DNA from: Candidatus Kaiserbacteria bacterium
GTDB lineage: Bacteria; Patescibacteria; Paceibacteria; UBA9973; UBA2103
Direction: 5' to 3'
DNA: 33,607 nucleotides
Assembly: GCA_016182485.1 (NCBI GenBank)
Contig: JACPGH010000001.1
Span: forward strand, 28,278 to 61,884
Shown here: piece by piece, positions 7,686 to 15,465 of the stretch
Position numbering within the stretch: position 1 is the first letter of the stretch
Layout: each line of letters begins with the position of its first letter
Translations under genes and position numbers: made by a program
The notes under the pieces: model-generated
What the model was told of the DNA's origin: nothing
Seen by the model: the letters and a program-made list of their open reading frames with translations, nothing else
Databases searched by the model: none

Positions 7686-8369
7686 ATGTTATTCACCACT
7701 TGGGCGGATGTACTCTCCGCGTCATTCCAGAATATGTTCTTCGGGCTGGCGCTGTTCCTCCCGAATCTGGTCGTCGCGGTCGTTATCTTTATCATCGGCT
7801 GGCTCATCGGCGCCGGCCTCGGCCGCGTCGTAGCGCAGATAGTCGATGCGCTGCGCGTTGACCAGGCTCTCAAACCTACCGGCATAGAGCGCGTACTCTC
7901 GCGCGCCGGCTTCCAGCTCTCGACGGGCCGGTTCCTCGGTTTCCTCGTGAAGTGGCTCTTCATCATCGTCTTCTTGGTGGCCGCGCTGGATGTTCTGCGG
8001 CTTACGACGGTAAACTTGTTTATCAGCGATGTCGTCCTCGGCTACCTCCCACAGGTGATCGTGGCCGTGCTTATCCTGCTCGTCGGGACGGTGCTCGGTG
8101 AGGCCGCGGAGCGCGTTGTTTCGGGTTCGGCCCGCGCGGCGGACGTGAGAAATGCCGGATTCATCGGCAAGGTCGCTCGCTACGCGATCTAGATCTTCGC
8201 AGTGCTCGCGGCGCTCCAGCAGCTCAATGTGGCCCCGGGACTCATCCAAGCTCTGGTACAGGGCATCATCATAGCCGTATCGCTTGCAGTCGGTCTCGCT
8301 TTCGGGCTTGGCGGCCAGGCAACCGCGGCTCGCTACCTCGAACGGTTTCAGTCGGACATAAAGGACTAG
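7686..8369 (+). pseudogene. MscS-like conserved TM-helix protein interrupted by amber codon
   Basis: The frame reads 168 codons to a TAG at 8190-8192 and then continues without another stop to TAG 8367-8369, for 227 codons in all. The part before the stop has at least three hydrophobic spans (LFLPNLVVAVVIFIIGWLIG; WLFIIVFLVAALDVL; YLPQVIVAVLILLVGTVLG) typical of small CPR proteins related to the N-terminal TM helices of mechanosensitive-channel families. The part after the stop encodes a fourth span and the family-typical glycine-rich end IIIAVSLAVGLAFGLGGQ. The context YAI-stop-IFAVLAAL suggests TGG (Trp) mutated to TAG. It could be a recent pseudogene, readthrough, or a sequencing error. 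Confidence 0.75.
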
Positions 8370-8404
8370 TTTATGGATGAGACAACGCCGTAGCTAAAGA
8401 ATAA

Positions 8405-8440
8405 GCAAGCGCCCCGGCCGAAAGGCCGGGGCGCTTGCGC
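8405..8440 (+). terminator. Terminator hairpin
   Basis: GCAAGCGCCCCGGCC, GAAA and GGCCGGGGCGCTTGC form a perfect 15-bp stem with a GNRA loop, downstream of the broken membrane gene. The T run is weak. Confidence 0.75.
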
Positions 8441-8456
8441 TTTCCAGGACGCTCCT

Positions 8457-8573
8457 CTATACTCTCTCTACGTGTCTACGAAGCGAAAGAACTCATTATT
8501 CTTAGAAGCGGATAGGCCGTAACTGGCCGGCGTGCAAACGCAAAAGAACCGCTTCAAGGCGGTTCTTTTGTTT
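8457..8573 (+). ncRNA. Candidate small RNA between two terminators
   Basis: TATACT near 8458 is followed by about 100 nt with no reading frame and then a classical terminator, AAAAGAACCGC-TTCAA-GGCGGTTCTTTT (8541-8571). Inside are two small hairpins, AAGAA-CTCATTA-TTCTT and GGCC-GTAACT-GGCC. A stretch around 8518-8540, CCGTAACTGGCCGGCGTGCA, recurs with two C/T changes in the tRNA-like gene at 33209-33230. The promoter, terminator and conserved hairpin suggest a real short transcript of unknown class. It does not fold as a standard tRNA. Confidence 0.4.
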
Positions 8574-8590
8574 CAAGAGACGCGCGAACG

Positions 8591-8637
8591 TTGACATACG
8601 AATATGCAAACCCCGTATGAAATTCATTTCATACGGG
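8591..8637 (+). promoter_or_regulatory. Possible 23S promoter with overlapping hairpin
   Basis: TTGACA at 8591-8596 is a perfect -35 box. The best -10 is TATGAA at 8616-8621, with a long 19-nt spacer. CCCGTATGAAA-TTCA-TTTCATACGGG (8612-8637) is a perfect 11-bp inverted repeat over the -10 and start region, so it may be an operator or a processing hairpin. It fits a promoter for the 23S-5S unit, which has no 16S in front of it. Confidence 0.4.
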
Positions 8638-8650
8638 ACAAAAGGTAAGG

Positions 8651-8722
8651 CTCTGGAGGCTGGACTCTGGTTGCTAGTTGCTGGTTGAATCAGAAACTAG
8701 TCACTAGGAACCAGTCTCCAGG
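8651..8722. repeat. Heptad palindromic element, solo copy, upstream of 23S
   Basis: The units read CTGGAGG, CTGGACT, CTGGTTG, CTAGTTG, CTGGTTG, then the inverted AACTAGT, CACTAGG, AACCAGT, CTCCAGG. The arms are imperfect inverted repeats in 7-nt steps with a centre at about 8688. It lies in the 23S leader. Confidence 0.85.
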
Positions 8723-8980
8723 GTCAAGTGTAAATTAATGATTGTGGTATATAGGTCTCCGCACGAGAGACATAAGAGTACACGGTGGATGCCTTGGCCT
8801 AGGACGGCGAAGAAGGACGCGACTAACCTGCGAAAAGCTTCGGGGAGGCGGTTTGTAGCCTATGATCCGGAGATGTCCGAATGGGGAAACCCGCCAGTTA
8901 AACTGGTATCCGCAGGGTCACGCCTGCGCGAAGCGAACCCGGGGAAGTGAAACATCTCAGTACCCGGAGGAAAAGAGAAC

Positions 8981-9057
8981 AAAATTAGTTGCTGGACTCT
9001 AGTTGCTGGCTTCTGGTTTAACCAGGAACTAGTCGCTAGGGACTAGCAACTATTTTG
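8981..9057. repeat. Heptad palindromic element in 23S (near helix 11)
   Basis: AGTTGCT, GGACTCT, AGTTGCT, GGCTTCT, GGTTTAA, CCAGGAA, CTAGTCG, CTAGGGA, CTAGCAA run in exact 7-nt steps. Flanking CAAAAT and ATTTTG extend the stem. It replaces the variable tip between AGTACCCGGAGGAAAAGAGAA and CCCCTAGTAGCGGCGAGC. It probably forms a long hairpin that could be removed by RNase III, as known 23S intervening sequences are. Confidence 0.85.
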
Positions 9058-9419
9058 ATACCCCTAGTAGCGGCGAGCGAAAAGGGAATAGCCCAAACCC
9101 CGACGGTTACCGTCGGGGGGTTGTAAGATGTGAACATCGTACTTGTACGGACAGAGTCACCAATCGTCTGCATAGCAGAAGCTGTTGGGAAGCAGCGCCC
9201 CAGAGGGTAATGGCCCCGTACGCGAAATGCATGACGACTCTGGTTCATATTCTTGAGTAACTCGAGACACGAATAGCTCGAGCGAATCTGCCGGAACTAA
9301 CCGGTAAGGCTAAATACGTCCTATGACCGATAGCGAACTAGTACCGTGAGGGAAAGGTGAAAAGCACCCCGAGAGGGGAGTGAAATAGAACTGAAACCGT
9401 GTACTTACAAGGGGTCGGA

Positions 9420-9491
9420 GCTGGTTGCTGGACTCTGGTTGCTAGTTTTCTGGTTTAACCAGTAACTAGTTACTAGGAACCAGCAACTGGT
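9420..9491. repeat. Heptad palindromic element in 23S helix 25
   Basis: GGTTGCT, GGACTCT, GGTTGCT, then the inverted CCAGTAA, CTAGTTA, CTAGGAA, CCAGCAA. It is inserted between CCGTGTACTTACAAGGGGTCGGAG and the sequence corresponding to the 3' strand of helix 25, a classical place for intervening sequences in other bacteria. Confidence 0.85.
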
Positions 9492-10102
9492 GACGGCATG
9501 CCTATTGAAGAATGAGCCGGCGAGTGTAGGTATCTTGCGCAGCTAAGCCCTTCCGGGGCGGAGCTTAAGGGAAACCGAGCGTGAATAGCGCACATGTAGG
9601 ATACCTACGACCCGAAACCAGATGAGCTTGCCATGAGCAGGGTGCAGTTTGCCGAAAGGCAGATGAAGGCCCGAACCCGTACGCTGTACAACACGTTGGG
9701 ATGACTTGTGGTAAGGAGTGAAAAGCTAATCGAATCTGGAAATAGCTGGTTCTCTCCGAAACAGCTTTTGGGCTGGCGTTGCCAATTGTGTGCCTGGGGG
9801 TAGAGCACTAGCAGGGACCAACAGGGAGAAATCTCGTGGTTCCTATTAACCTCCGAATACCAGGCACTCGGGCAGCAGTTAGAAGGTGGGGGCGAAGCTC
9901 CATCGATCGAGAGGGGAAGAGCCCGGACCGCCAATTAAGGCCCCAAAATCGACATTCAGTACATCCACAAGGAAGTGAGGACTCACAGACAGTGAGGATG
10001 TTGGCTTAGAAGCAGCCACCATTTAAAGAAAGCGTAACAGCTCACTCATCGAGAGTCCTTGCGCCAAAGATGATCGGGGTTAAATGTCGTGCCGAAATTG
10101 CG

Positions 10103-10163
10103 GACTCTGGGGGCTGGACTCTGGTAACTAGTTAACTAGTTTCTAGAAACCAGCCTCTAGAGT
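10103..10163. repeat. Heptad palindromic element in 23S helix 45
   Basis: CTCTGGG, GGCTGGA, CTCTGGT, AACTAGT, TAACTAG, TTTCTAG, AAACCAG, CCTCTAG in 7-nt steps. It lies between CGTGCCGAAATTGCGG and GGTAGGAGAGTGTTCCG, i.e. the tip of helix 45, another known intervening-sequence site. Confidence 0.85.
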
Positions 10164-10698
10164 GGTAGGAGAGTGTTCCGTTCGCGCTGAAGCGTAAGGG
10201 GTAACCCGTCGTGGAGCGTACGGAAGTAAGAATGCCGGTACAAGTAACCACAATGCGGGTGAGAACCCCGCACGTCGAAAGACCAAGGTTTCCTCAGCTA
10301 TGGTGATCAACTGAGGGTTAGTCGGGCCTAAGGGGATGGCGAGAGCCGCACCCGATGGACACACGGTCAATATTCCGTGACCGTTTTGAGGGGCGAAGGA
10401 GTGACGAACTGCTGTATCTGCCGCCGGTTATTGGATTCCGGTTGGCGGTATGAGGGCGCGCGCTAGGCAAATCCGGCGCGCACTGTTAAATCAGTTGCCC
10501 GAGTACCGGCGCAATTTCCTCCTACGGGGGGAGAGAGGGCAGAGAGCGCGGTTCCGAGAAAAACTTCTACGCATTAACTCTCAAGACGACCGTACCGCAC
10601 ACCGACACAGGTGGTCAGGTCGAGAAGACCAAGACGAACGAGTAAGATGTCCTCAAGGAACTCGGCAAAAAAGCGGCCGTAAGTTAGCGATAAGGCCT

Positions 10699-11005
10699 GC
10701 CTCCGCACCACTTTGTCCTCAAACCACAAAGACAGGGGGTGCGACGATGAAAGTTCAGGAAGGTGTAAATGAGCGACGGATGACTAACGCTGAAGCGGGT
10801 GAAGCCATAAAGGCTTTCCTCGAGAAGCTGGGGGTCAATCTGGAGTACGTGCGTTTGTGCGAAGACGGAGACGTCCAGCTCAAAACGCACAGAGGGTTCA
10901 AGGTCGTGATCCGCAATCGCAAGAGGGGCGGACGCGTCATCTTCTGTTAACGTTTCATCGCAGTTCTTTAGCCCCGACGTTTGAGGGCTAAAGTGGTGCG
11001 GAGGC
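10699..11005 (+). other. Protein-coding insertion in the tip of 23S helix 63
   Basis: GCCTCCGCACCACTTT (10699-10714) pairs perfectly over 16 bp with AAAGTGGTGCGGAGGC (10990-11005). Conserved 23S flanks it: GCCGTAAGTTAGCGATAAGG before, and CTGTTTACCAAAAACACAG after. Inside are a small hairpin (CTTTG...CAAAG at 10711-10731), a complete 67-codon ORF, and a second hairpin, TTTAGCCCC...GGGCTAAA (10968-10991). No group I or II core is visible, so this is a stem-closed expansion. It may be excised, leaving fragmented 23S, or kept. Confidence 0.7.
10747..10950 (+). CDS. Hypothetical 67-aa protein encoded inside 23S helix 63
   Basis: ATG 10747 to TAA 10950; the sequence begins MKVQEGVNERRMTNAEAG and ends RKRGGRVIFC. 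The first half is acidic and helical (GEAIKAFLEKLGVNLEYVRL), the second basic and strand-like (DVQLKTHRGFKVVIRNRKRGGR), which could bind RNA. An SD-like AGGGGGT lies 7 nt upstream. I do not recognise the family; it is unlike the S23 protein found in other intervening sequences. It lies wholly between the two strands of the helix-63 extension, and its frame is open with normal codon usage, so it is probably a real gene. Confidence 0.5.
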   Translation: MKVQEGVNERRMTNAEAGEAIKAFLEKLGVNLEYVRLCEDGDVQLKTHRGFKVVIRNRKRGGRVIFC

Positions 11006-11255
11006 CGCAGTTAAAGTTTTCCTGGCAACTGTTTACCAAAAACACAGCTCCCTGCAAACTCGTAAGAGGAAGTATAGGGGGTGACACCTGACCAATGCCG
11101 GAAGGTCAACCATGGTGGGTGTGCGCATCACACTGCGTGTGATGCGAGATTTAAATGTTTAAATATTTAAATTTCGCATCGCGCTTGGCGCGATGCGCAT
11201 GCTGGACTATGTAAGCCCCGGTGAATGTCGGCGATAACTATAATCGTCCTAAGGT

Positions 11256-11826
11256 TCGCGGCGCGACTTCGGTCGCGCCGCGAAGGACTGGGACGATTGT
11301 AGGGTAAACAACACACGCTGCCTTGCCGCGCAGTAATGCGCGGATTAGTCCATATGGCTATATGCTGGGAAGCGCGAATGCGTAATCAGCAGGGAAGACT
11401 CGTGAACTTCAATGTGCGAATTAAGGGAAAGGAGTGATAGATGAACGAAACGATCCGCGCAGTCAAAGACGTGAAGAATGCTCTGTCACGAATGAGGCGC
11501 AGGCGTGGCGAGAGTATCGCCTCGTTCGCGGAACGCCTCTACGATAGACAGATGGAAATCTATTCCGCGAATGCCGGTCGAGATCTGAAGACGCGAACCT
11601 TCGGGGAGCTGTATCCTGGCAATCGCCGGAGCTGGCTCATCGAAGCGAAGACACGGAGTCGCAAGGCCCCTACCGGGCGAAAGTGACTCCGATGCAGTTC
11701 ACACCCTTTGGGCCAACCGCGAATATGGTTGGCCCCACATTGAAGTTCATGAGTTCCCTCAGAGACTAAACGCCATACTCCGAGAATTCGGAGCAAGATA
11801 GAGTCCTTCGCCTAAAAGGAGCGAAA
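11256..11826 (+). mobile_element. Group I intron in 23S at about E. coli position 1931
   Basis: The 5' exon ends TAACTATAATCGTCCTAAGGT and the 3' exon resumes AGCGTAATTCCTTGTCGGG, so the site is after U1931, a known intron hotspot. A 13-bp UUCG-capped hairpin starts the intron (TTCGCGGCGCGAC/GTCGCGCCGCGAA). Core elements shared with the other introns here are GGCTATATGCTGGGAA (about 11350), AATCAGCAGGGAAG (about 11384) and CCTCAGAGACTA (about 11759). The last base by this alignment is A rather than the usual omega-G, so the 3' end may be off by a few bases. The cargo is an 81-aa non-LAGLIDADG ORF held in a stem. Confidence 0.8.
11441..11686 (+). CDS. Hypothetical 81-aa basic protein in L1931 intron
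   Basis: Begins MNETIRAVKDVKNALSRM and ends in a basic tail, TRSRKAPTGRK. It is rich in Arg/Lys (RMRRRRGESIA), with a central FAERLYDRQMEIYSANAGRD, so nucleic-acid binding is possible. A strong SD, AAAGGAG, lies 9 nt upstream, unlike most genes in the window. There is no LAGLIDADG, GIY-YIG, HNH or His-Cys motif, so it is not a recognisable homing endonuclease. The ORF is enclosed by the 18-nt inverted repeat CTCGTGAACTTCAATGTG (11399-11416)/CACATTGAAGTTCATGAG (11736-11753), i.e. it lies in a peripheral loop and does not overlap the ribozyme core. Confidence 0.55.
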   Translation: MNETIRAVKDVKNALSRMRRRRGESIASFAERLYDRQMEIYSANAGRDLKTRTFGELYPGNRRSWLIEAKTRSRKAPTGRK

Positions 11827-12143
11827 AGCGTAATTCCTTGTCGGGTAAGTTCCGACGTGCACGAATGGTGTAATGACTGGGAAACTGTCTCGAGGACTCG
11901 CTCGGTGAAAATGCACTTCCGGTGAAGATGCCGGATACCTGTAGTTAGACGAAAAGACCCCAGGAGCTTTACTACAGCTTCGTATTGGCCCTGCGGAATT
12001 CATGCGTAGCATAGTGGTGAGAGGTTGAAGCATGGCTTTCGGGCTGTGTGGACTCGTCAGTGAAATAGCCATCTTGAATTTTGCAGTGTCTAACCCCGGC
12101 GGGATCCGCCGGGGGACCGTGCGTGGCGGGTAGTTTTAGTGGG

Positions 12144-12193
12144 GCGCTATCCTTCGGCCAATGAATGCAGATTCGTTGGTCGAAGCCATGGCG
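12144..12193. repeat. Hairpin insertion after the 23S P-loop
   Basis: CTTCGGCCAATGAAT (12152-12166) and ATTCGTTGGTCGAAG (12171-12185) pair over 15 bp with two G-U pairs and a GCAG loop, extended by GCGCTA/TGGCGC. It lies directly after GTTTTAGTGGGGCG (P-loop) and before the strand leading to the next intron. No equivalent exists in E. coli. It has no ORF. Confidence 0.65.
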
Positions 12194-12214
12194 CCTCATG
12201 AGACCTCATAAAGT

Positions 12215-13097
12215 CTCGAAACAAACAAATGAGGGGGTCCCGACTTGGCAACAGGTCGTGGAGGCAGTCGGCAATATGCTGGAACATCCGAGTATCTCCG
12301 AGTACCGGTCCGCTATACGCGGATGGTAAAAATCTTGGGGTGCGGACAATCAGCAGGGACCTCGTGAGAGAGCCCTCAGAGACTACAACCGACCATCCGA
12401 AAGGATGATTGTATAGTCCGATCTTCGTGGCGACACGAAGGTGTACAAGTATAAGTACACATCCATGAACACGAAAGAAATTCGTGAAAAGAAAAAAGAT
12501 CTGGTGTTATCCAAACGACAACGGGAGCTCATCGTAGGACTTCTATTGGGCGACGGGCATCTTGAAACACAAAACGGCGGGCGCACGTATCGATTGAAGG
12601 TCGAACACTGCGTCGCTCAGCGCGAGTATCTCGAATGGCTCGCGAAAGAGTTTCAAGAATGGACCATTTCTGGCCGGTATGAAAAGCGCAAGGGAATGAA
12701 GACGGTGTATGGATTTACTACGGTAAGCCATGCGGCATTCCGATTCTATGGCGCGCAATTCTATCAGAATGGAAAGAAACGCATCCCGCCTCTCGTTAAG
12801 AAATTGATGAGTCCGCTTTCACTGGCGGTATGGTTCCTTGACGATGGTTCTTCAAAATCATCTAGGCACCGCTCGCTCGTGATTCATTCGCTCGGGTATA
12901 TCCGCAAGGATCTTGAATTAATGCAGGATGCGCTCCGGCACTTTGGTGTCGAAAGTGCACTGCATAAGCAGCGCAATGATTCATTTCGATTGTATCTGCC
13001 GCACGCAAGTTCACTCATTGTCGAACGATTTGTCCGGCCGATTCTAAACGAAGTGCCAGTGCTTGCTTACAAAATGGAGAACATAATGCCTAAAAAG
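12215..13097 (+). mobile_element. Group I intron in 23S near position 2266-2271, with LAGLIDADG ORF
   Basis: The 5' exon ends CCTCATAAAGT and the 3' exon resumes TAACGGAGGAGTC, matching the CCTAAAGAG/TAACGGAGG helix beside the P-loop. P1 can form between CCTCAT and ATGAGG. Core blocks: GGCAATATGCTGGAA (12272), AATCAGCAGGGACC (about 12349), CCTCAGAGACTAC (about 12375) and TATAGTCCGATC (12412). The last intron base is G, as expected. The ORF is in the 3' part, downstream of the core. Confidence 0.85.
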
Positions 13098-13100
13098 TAA
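12465..13100 (+). CDS. LAGLIDADG homing endonuclease (two-motif)
   Basis: 211 aa from ATG 12465. It has two LAGLIDADG-type helices with catalytic acids: LIVGLLLGDGH (residues 22-32) and LAVWFLDDG (120-128), as in monomeric enzymes. These cut intronless 23S alleles at the insertion site and drive intron copying. TATAAG (12450-12455) lies 9 nt before the ATG, a possible own promoter. The TAA stop is formed by the first bases of the 3' exon (intron ends at 13097), so the ORF uses rRNA sequence to terminate. A longer start at 12441 is less likely. Confidence 0.88.
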   Translation: MNTKEIREKKKDLVLSKRQRELIVGLLLGDGHLETQNGGRTYRLKVEHCVAQREYLEWLAKEFQEWTISGRYEKRKGMKTVYGFTTVSHAAFRFYGAQFYQNGKKRIPPLVKKLMSPLSLAVWFLDDGSSKSSRHRSLVIHSLGYIRKDLELMQDALRHFGVESALHKQRNDSFRLYLPHASSLIVERFVRPILNEVPVLAYKMENIMPKK

Positions 13101-13361
13101 CGGAGGAGTCTATTAAGGTTGGCTAGCCGCGAATGGAAACCGTGGCGATAGTGTAAGAGCACAAGCCAGCTTAACTGCGAGACATACTTGTCGAGCAGAT
13201 GCGAAAGCAGAGTCTAGTGAACCGATGGTACGCCTTAGATGCGGCCAGAGATTAACGGATATAAGTTACCCTGGGGATAACAGGCTAGTTCCGCCCAAGC
13301 GTCCATAGCGACGGCGGAGTTCGGCACCTCGATGTCGGCTCACCTTAGCGCGGGGCTGGAG

Positions 13362-14115
13362 AAAACATACCTTCTCTCCCTATCGGAAACGGTAGGGTAA
13401 CAAACAAGTTCAAAACGGCGAAGGCTGACTTATGCAGTAGAGGCCTCAGTTTCGGAGGTCCCAAGTGATAGACTTGGTGCATGAGAGCTAACACCGTGGG
13501 AAAGAGGTGCTCTGAAGTTGAACGAGCATATATTGCCGGATTCATGGATGCTGATGGCGCCATTATGGCGTGCATTGAAAGACATCCATTGAAGCGGTAT
13601 GGGTTTCGCGTTCGTGTTGTCGTTAAAATAACGCAACACGATCGTGAAGTTCTGGATTGGATGCGGCGAAAGCTTGCAGTTGGCGCGGTACGCGCAAATC
13701 GTCCGGGCACTATTGCCCAGACATTCGATTTGCTTATACGCGATCAACAGCACGCACGAGCCGTGTTGCATATAACTATGCCATTTCTGCGCGCGAAGCG
13801 CAGGCAGGCAAAGATCGCAATGTTGATTCTTGATCAAAAGATAGAATCAAGCAAAAATCTAATCCAAATTGCACGTCTAGCAGATACTTTATCGAAATTC
13901 AACGTTCGGTCTAAAAACCGGCGTAAGAATTTTACGGCAAAGATCCAAGAGCACATCTCCCCTAACGACTGATTGCAATTCCTGGAGAATTGCATGAGAT
14001 ATGCACCTTTACGGTGGTATCACACGGCTTGCATCTAAAGTTGTAATGGTGACATTACGACCATGATGATGGAATAGTCTGATACTCGCGGGAACGCGAG
14101 ATAACAAAGAAATGA
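13362..14115 (+). mobile_element. Group I intron in 23S near position 2530, with LAGLIDADG ORF
   Basis: Exons GATGTCGGCTCACC...GGGGCTGGAG and GGTCCCAAGCGTTTGGCTG flank it; in E. coli these are separated only by a few bases. GGAGAA/TTCTCC can form P1. Core-like blocks CACCGTGGGAAAG (about 13490), CCCTAACGACT (13961) and AATAGTCTGAT (14073) match those of the introns at 14676 and 31660. Exact borders are uncertain by a few bases, since a U at the 5' site cannot be placed. Confidence 0.75.
13481..13972 (+). CDS. LAGLIDADG homing endonuclease (single-motif)
   Basis: 163 aa. One motif, AYIAGFMDADGAI (residues 16-28), fits the LAGLIDADG_1 type that works as a homodimer on near-palindromic sites. 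The remainder is basic (RRKLAVGAVRANRPGT; AKRRQAKIAMLILDQK). Its start overlaps the ACCGTGGG core block and its end overlaps CCCTAACGACT, so the coding sequence and the ribozyme core interlock. A start further in cannot be excluded. Confidence 0.82.
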   Translation: MRANTVGKRCSEVERAYIAGFMDADGAIMACIERHPLKRYGFRVRVVVKITQHDREVLDWMRRKLAVGAVRANRPGTIAQTFDLLIRDQQHARAVLHITMPFLRAKRRQAKIAMLILDQKIESSKNLIQIARLADTLSKFNVRSKNRRKNFTAKIQEHISPND

Positions 14116-14184
14116 GGTCCCAAGCGTTTGGCTGTTCGCCAATTAAAAAGGTACGCGAGCTGGGTTCAGACCGTTCAGGAGAGC

Positions 14185-14258
14185 AGGCACTAGCCATTAG
14201 GCGCTAGGCGCTAGCATGAATTGCTAGAGCCTAAAGCCTAGTGCCTAACTGCCTAGTC
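14185..14258. repeat. Heptad palindromic element (CTAGTGC type) in intron P1 loop
   Basis: GCACTAG, CCATTAG, GCGCTAG, GCGCTAG, then the inverted GCTAGAG, CCTAAAG, CCTAGTG, CCTAACT, GCCTAGT. The units are 7 nt but differ in sequence from the CTGGTTG type in the exons. Confidence 0.8.
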
Positions 14259-14560
14259 TCTTGGACCGTCTGAACCCGCTTCGAGAGGTTATGTGAATCT
14301 AAGTGAAGTTTTTTCGTCTAATGAGAATAAGATAGAGCCCCGCCGTCGCATAAAGCTATGGCGGGCGAGGCAACCATGACACGGCGGTCATATGCAGGAA
14401 TGCATATGTATCAAACTGACTGATATCGGAAAAATCCCACGCGGATAATTCCGAGGGAAGGGTAGTATGATATATCATACTGGCTCACCCGTAGAGACTG
14501 AATGTTGAATATCCAGAACGGATAAAGTTACAGTCCGATCCCGCCAGTAATGGCGGCGTA

Positions 14561-14603
14561 GCTAGAGCCTAGCGCCTAAAGCCTAGTGCCTAGTGCCTAG
14601 TTG
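14561..14603. repeat. Heptad tandem half-element near intron 3' end
   Basis: GCTAGAG, CCTAGCG, CCTAAAG, CCTAGTG, CCTAGTG, CCTAGTT: only one arm of the CTAGTGC-type element, 7-nt phased. It is nearly the same as the right arm at 14221-14256, so the two can also pair with the left arm there. Confidence 0.75.
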
Positions 14604-14675
14604 CAACAATTGCGTGAGACAGGTTGGTCTCCTATCTACTACAGGCGTTGATTCTTGAGGAGGGTCGTCCCTAGT

Positions 14676-15465
14676 AAAGAATTGCTACTTCAGAGAGAGA
14701 TCTCTGATGACAATGCGGCTTATAACGGTGAAGTCTACGGCTCACCTGGTCTTAGAGTTCGATATCCGACGGTCCAGTGGATATCTAACTCGCTTGAGGA
14801 CCAGACTGACGCTATGATAATACCGTGGGAAGTCGATCAAGTATTACCAATGCGGATCTCGCGTATATCGCGGGCTTCTTGGACGGAGACGGAAGTCTCA
14901 TGCTCCAACTAAAGAAGCGCAGTGATTCTACGCGCGGCGCGCGCTTCATGGCAACGATTTGTCTTTACCAAGACAGTCGCCATGAAGCGCCGCTCACATG
15001 GATTCGAGAACGAATTCAATGCGGCTACGTTTCAAGGCGAAACGATGGCATGACAGAATTGCGGATCAATGGTTTTTCGCAGGTGCGAAGAACCTTGGAA
15101 GCGCTTCTGATGCATGTCCGTTTCAAAAAGAAACAGGCGTTACTGCTTATCCGGGCATGCAAAATGCTGGAGAAGCAAACGCTCCGCACGTTGAATTCGA
15201 GAGATATGCGAAAAATCGTTGATTTGCTCCTGCTCATTCAGAACGAAAACTATGTGAGCAAACGCAGAAAAACGAGAGAAGAACTGCATAATATACTTGG
15301 TTTGACCCCGTAACGACTTGCGCTGAAATATGCGCGGACTCATAGGTTGAGGAATCGTTCATTTAGAGAACGACAGCTCCTATGGGTAAGATGCCGCCGT
15401 CCTAACCCTTACTACTGGGAAGGATGAAGATATAGTCTGAGCTCCTGGAAACAGGGGAAGTATCG
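14676..15465 (+). mobile_element. Group I intron inside the 23S sarcin-ricin loop, with LAGLIDADG ORF
   Basis: The 5' exon ends GGTCGTCCCTAGT and the 3' exon resumes ACGAGAGGACCGGG, so the universally conserved AGTACGAGAGG is split after U2656. The intron ends in G. Core-type blocks: ATAATACCGTGGGAAG (14817), CCCCGTAACGACTTG (15306) and TATAGTCTGAGC (15431). The ORF lies between the core halves, as in the 13362 and 31660 introns. Confidence 0.88.
14825..15313 (+). CDS. LAGLIDADG homing endonuclease (single-motif)
   Basis: 162 aa if started at GTG 14825, which lies in the intron core block CCGTGGG. One motif, AYIAGFLDGDGSL (residues 13-25), makes it a homodimeric type, similar in size and layout to the ORF at 13481. 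The middle has IRERIQCGYVSRRNDGMTELRI, a typical strand-turn region for DNA contact; the end is basic. It likely cuts intronless sarcin-ricin sequences. Confidence 0.82.
   Translation: MGSRSSITNADLAYIAGFLDGDGSLMLQLKKRSDSTRGARFMATICLYQDSRHEAPLTWIRERIQCGYVSRRNDGMTELRINGFSQVRRTLEALLMHVRFKKKQALLLIRACKMLEKQTLRTLNSRDMRKIVDLLLLIQNENYVSKRRKTREELHNILGLTP

Larger units (their letters stand above)
14175..14612 (+). mobile_element. ORF-less group I intron in 23S at about position 2593
   Basis: The 5' exon ends GGGTTCAGACCGT and the 3' exon resumes CGTGAGACAGGTTGG; joined they give the expected CGTCGTGAGACAG, and the intron ends in G. GTCTGAACCC (14267-14276) pairs with the 5' exon as P1. Core blocks: AAAAATCCCACGCGG (14431), CGTAGAGACTG (14491) and ACAGTCCGATCCC (14530). 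This is the same site as the Chlamydomonas I-CreI intron. A heptad palindrome sits in the P1 loop and another just before the 3' splice site; no endonuclease remains. Confidence 0.85.

Noticed and set aside
7686..8369. Recoding of TAG or TGA in this genome
   Set aside because: Other genes end normally in TAA, TAG and TGA (e.g. secD TGA, secF TAG), so the standard bacterial code is used.
8651..10163. CRISPR array, because of repeated CTGGTTGCTAG units
   Set aside because: Units are 7 nt, abutting and inverted, with no spacers and no cas genes in the window.
10450..10746. Upstream extension of the helix-63 ORF to 166 codons
   Set aside because: The added part is conserved 23S sequence (TTCCGAGAAAAAC...ACCGACACAGGTGG), so the start at 10747 inside the insertion is preferred.
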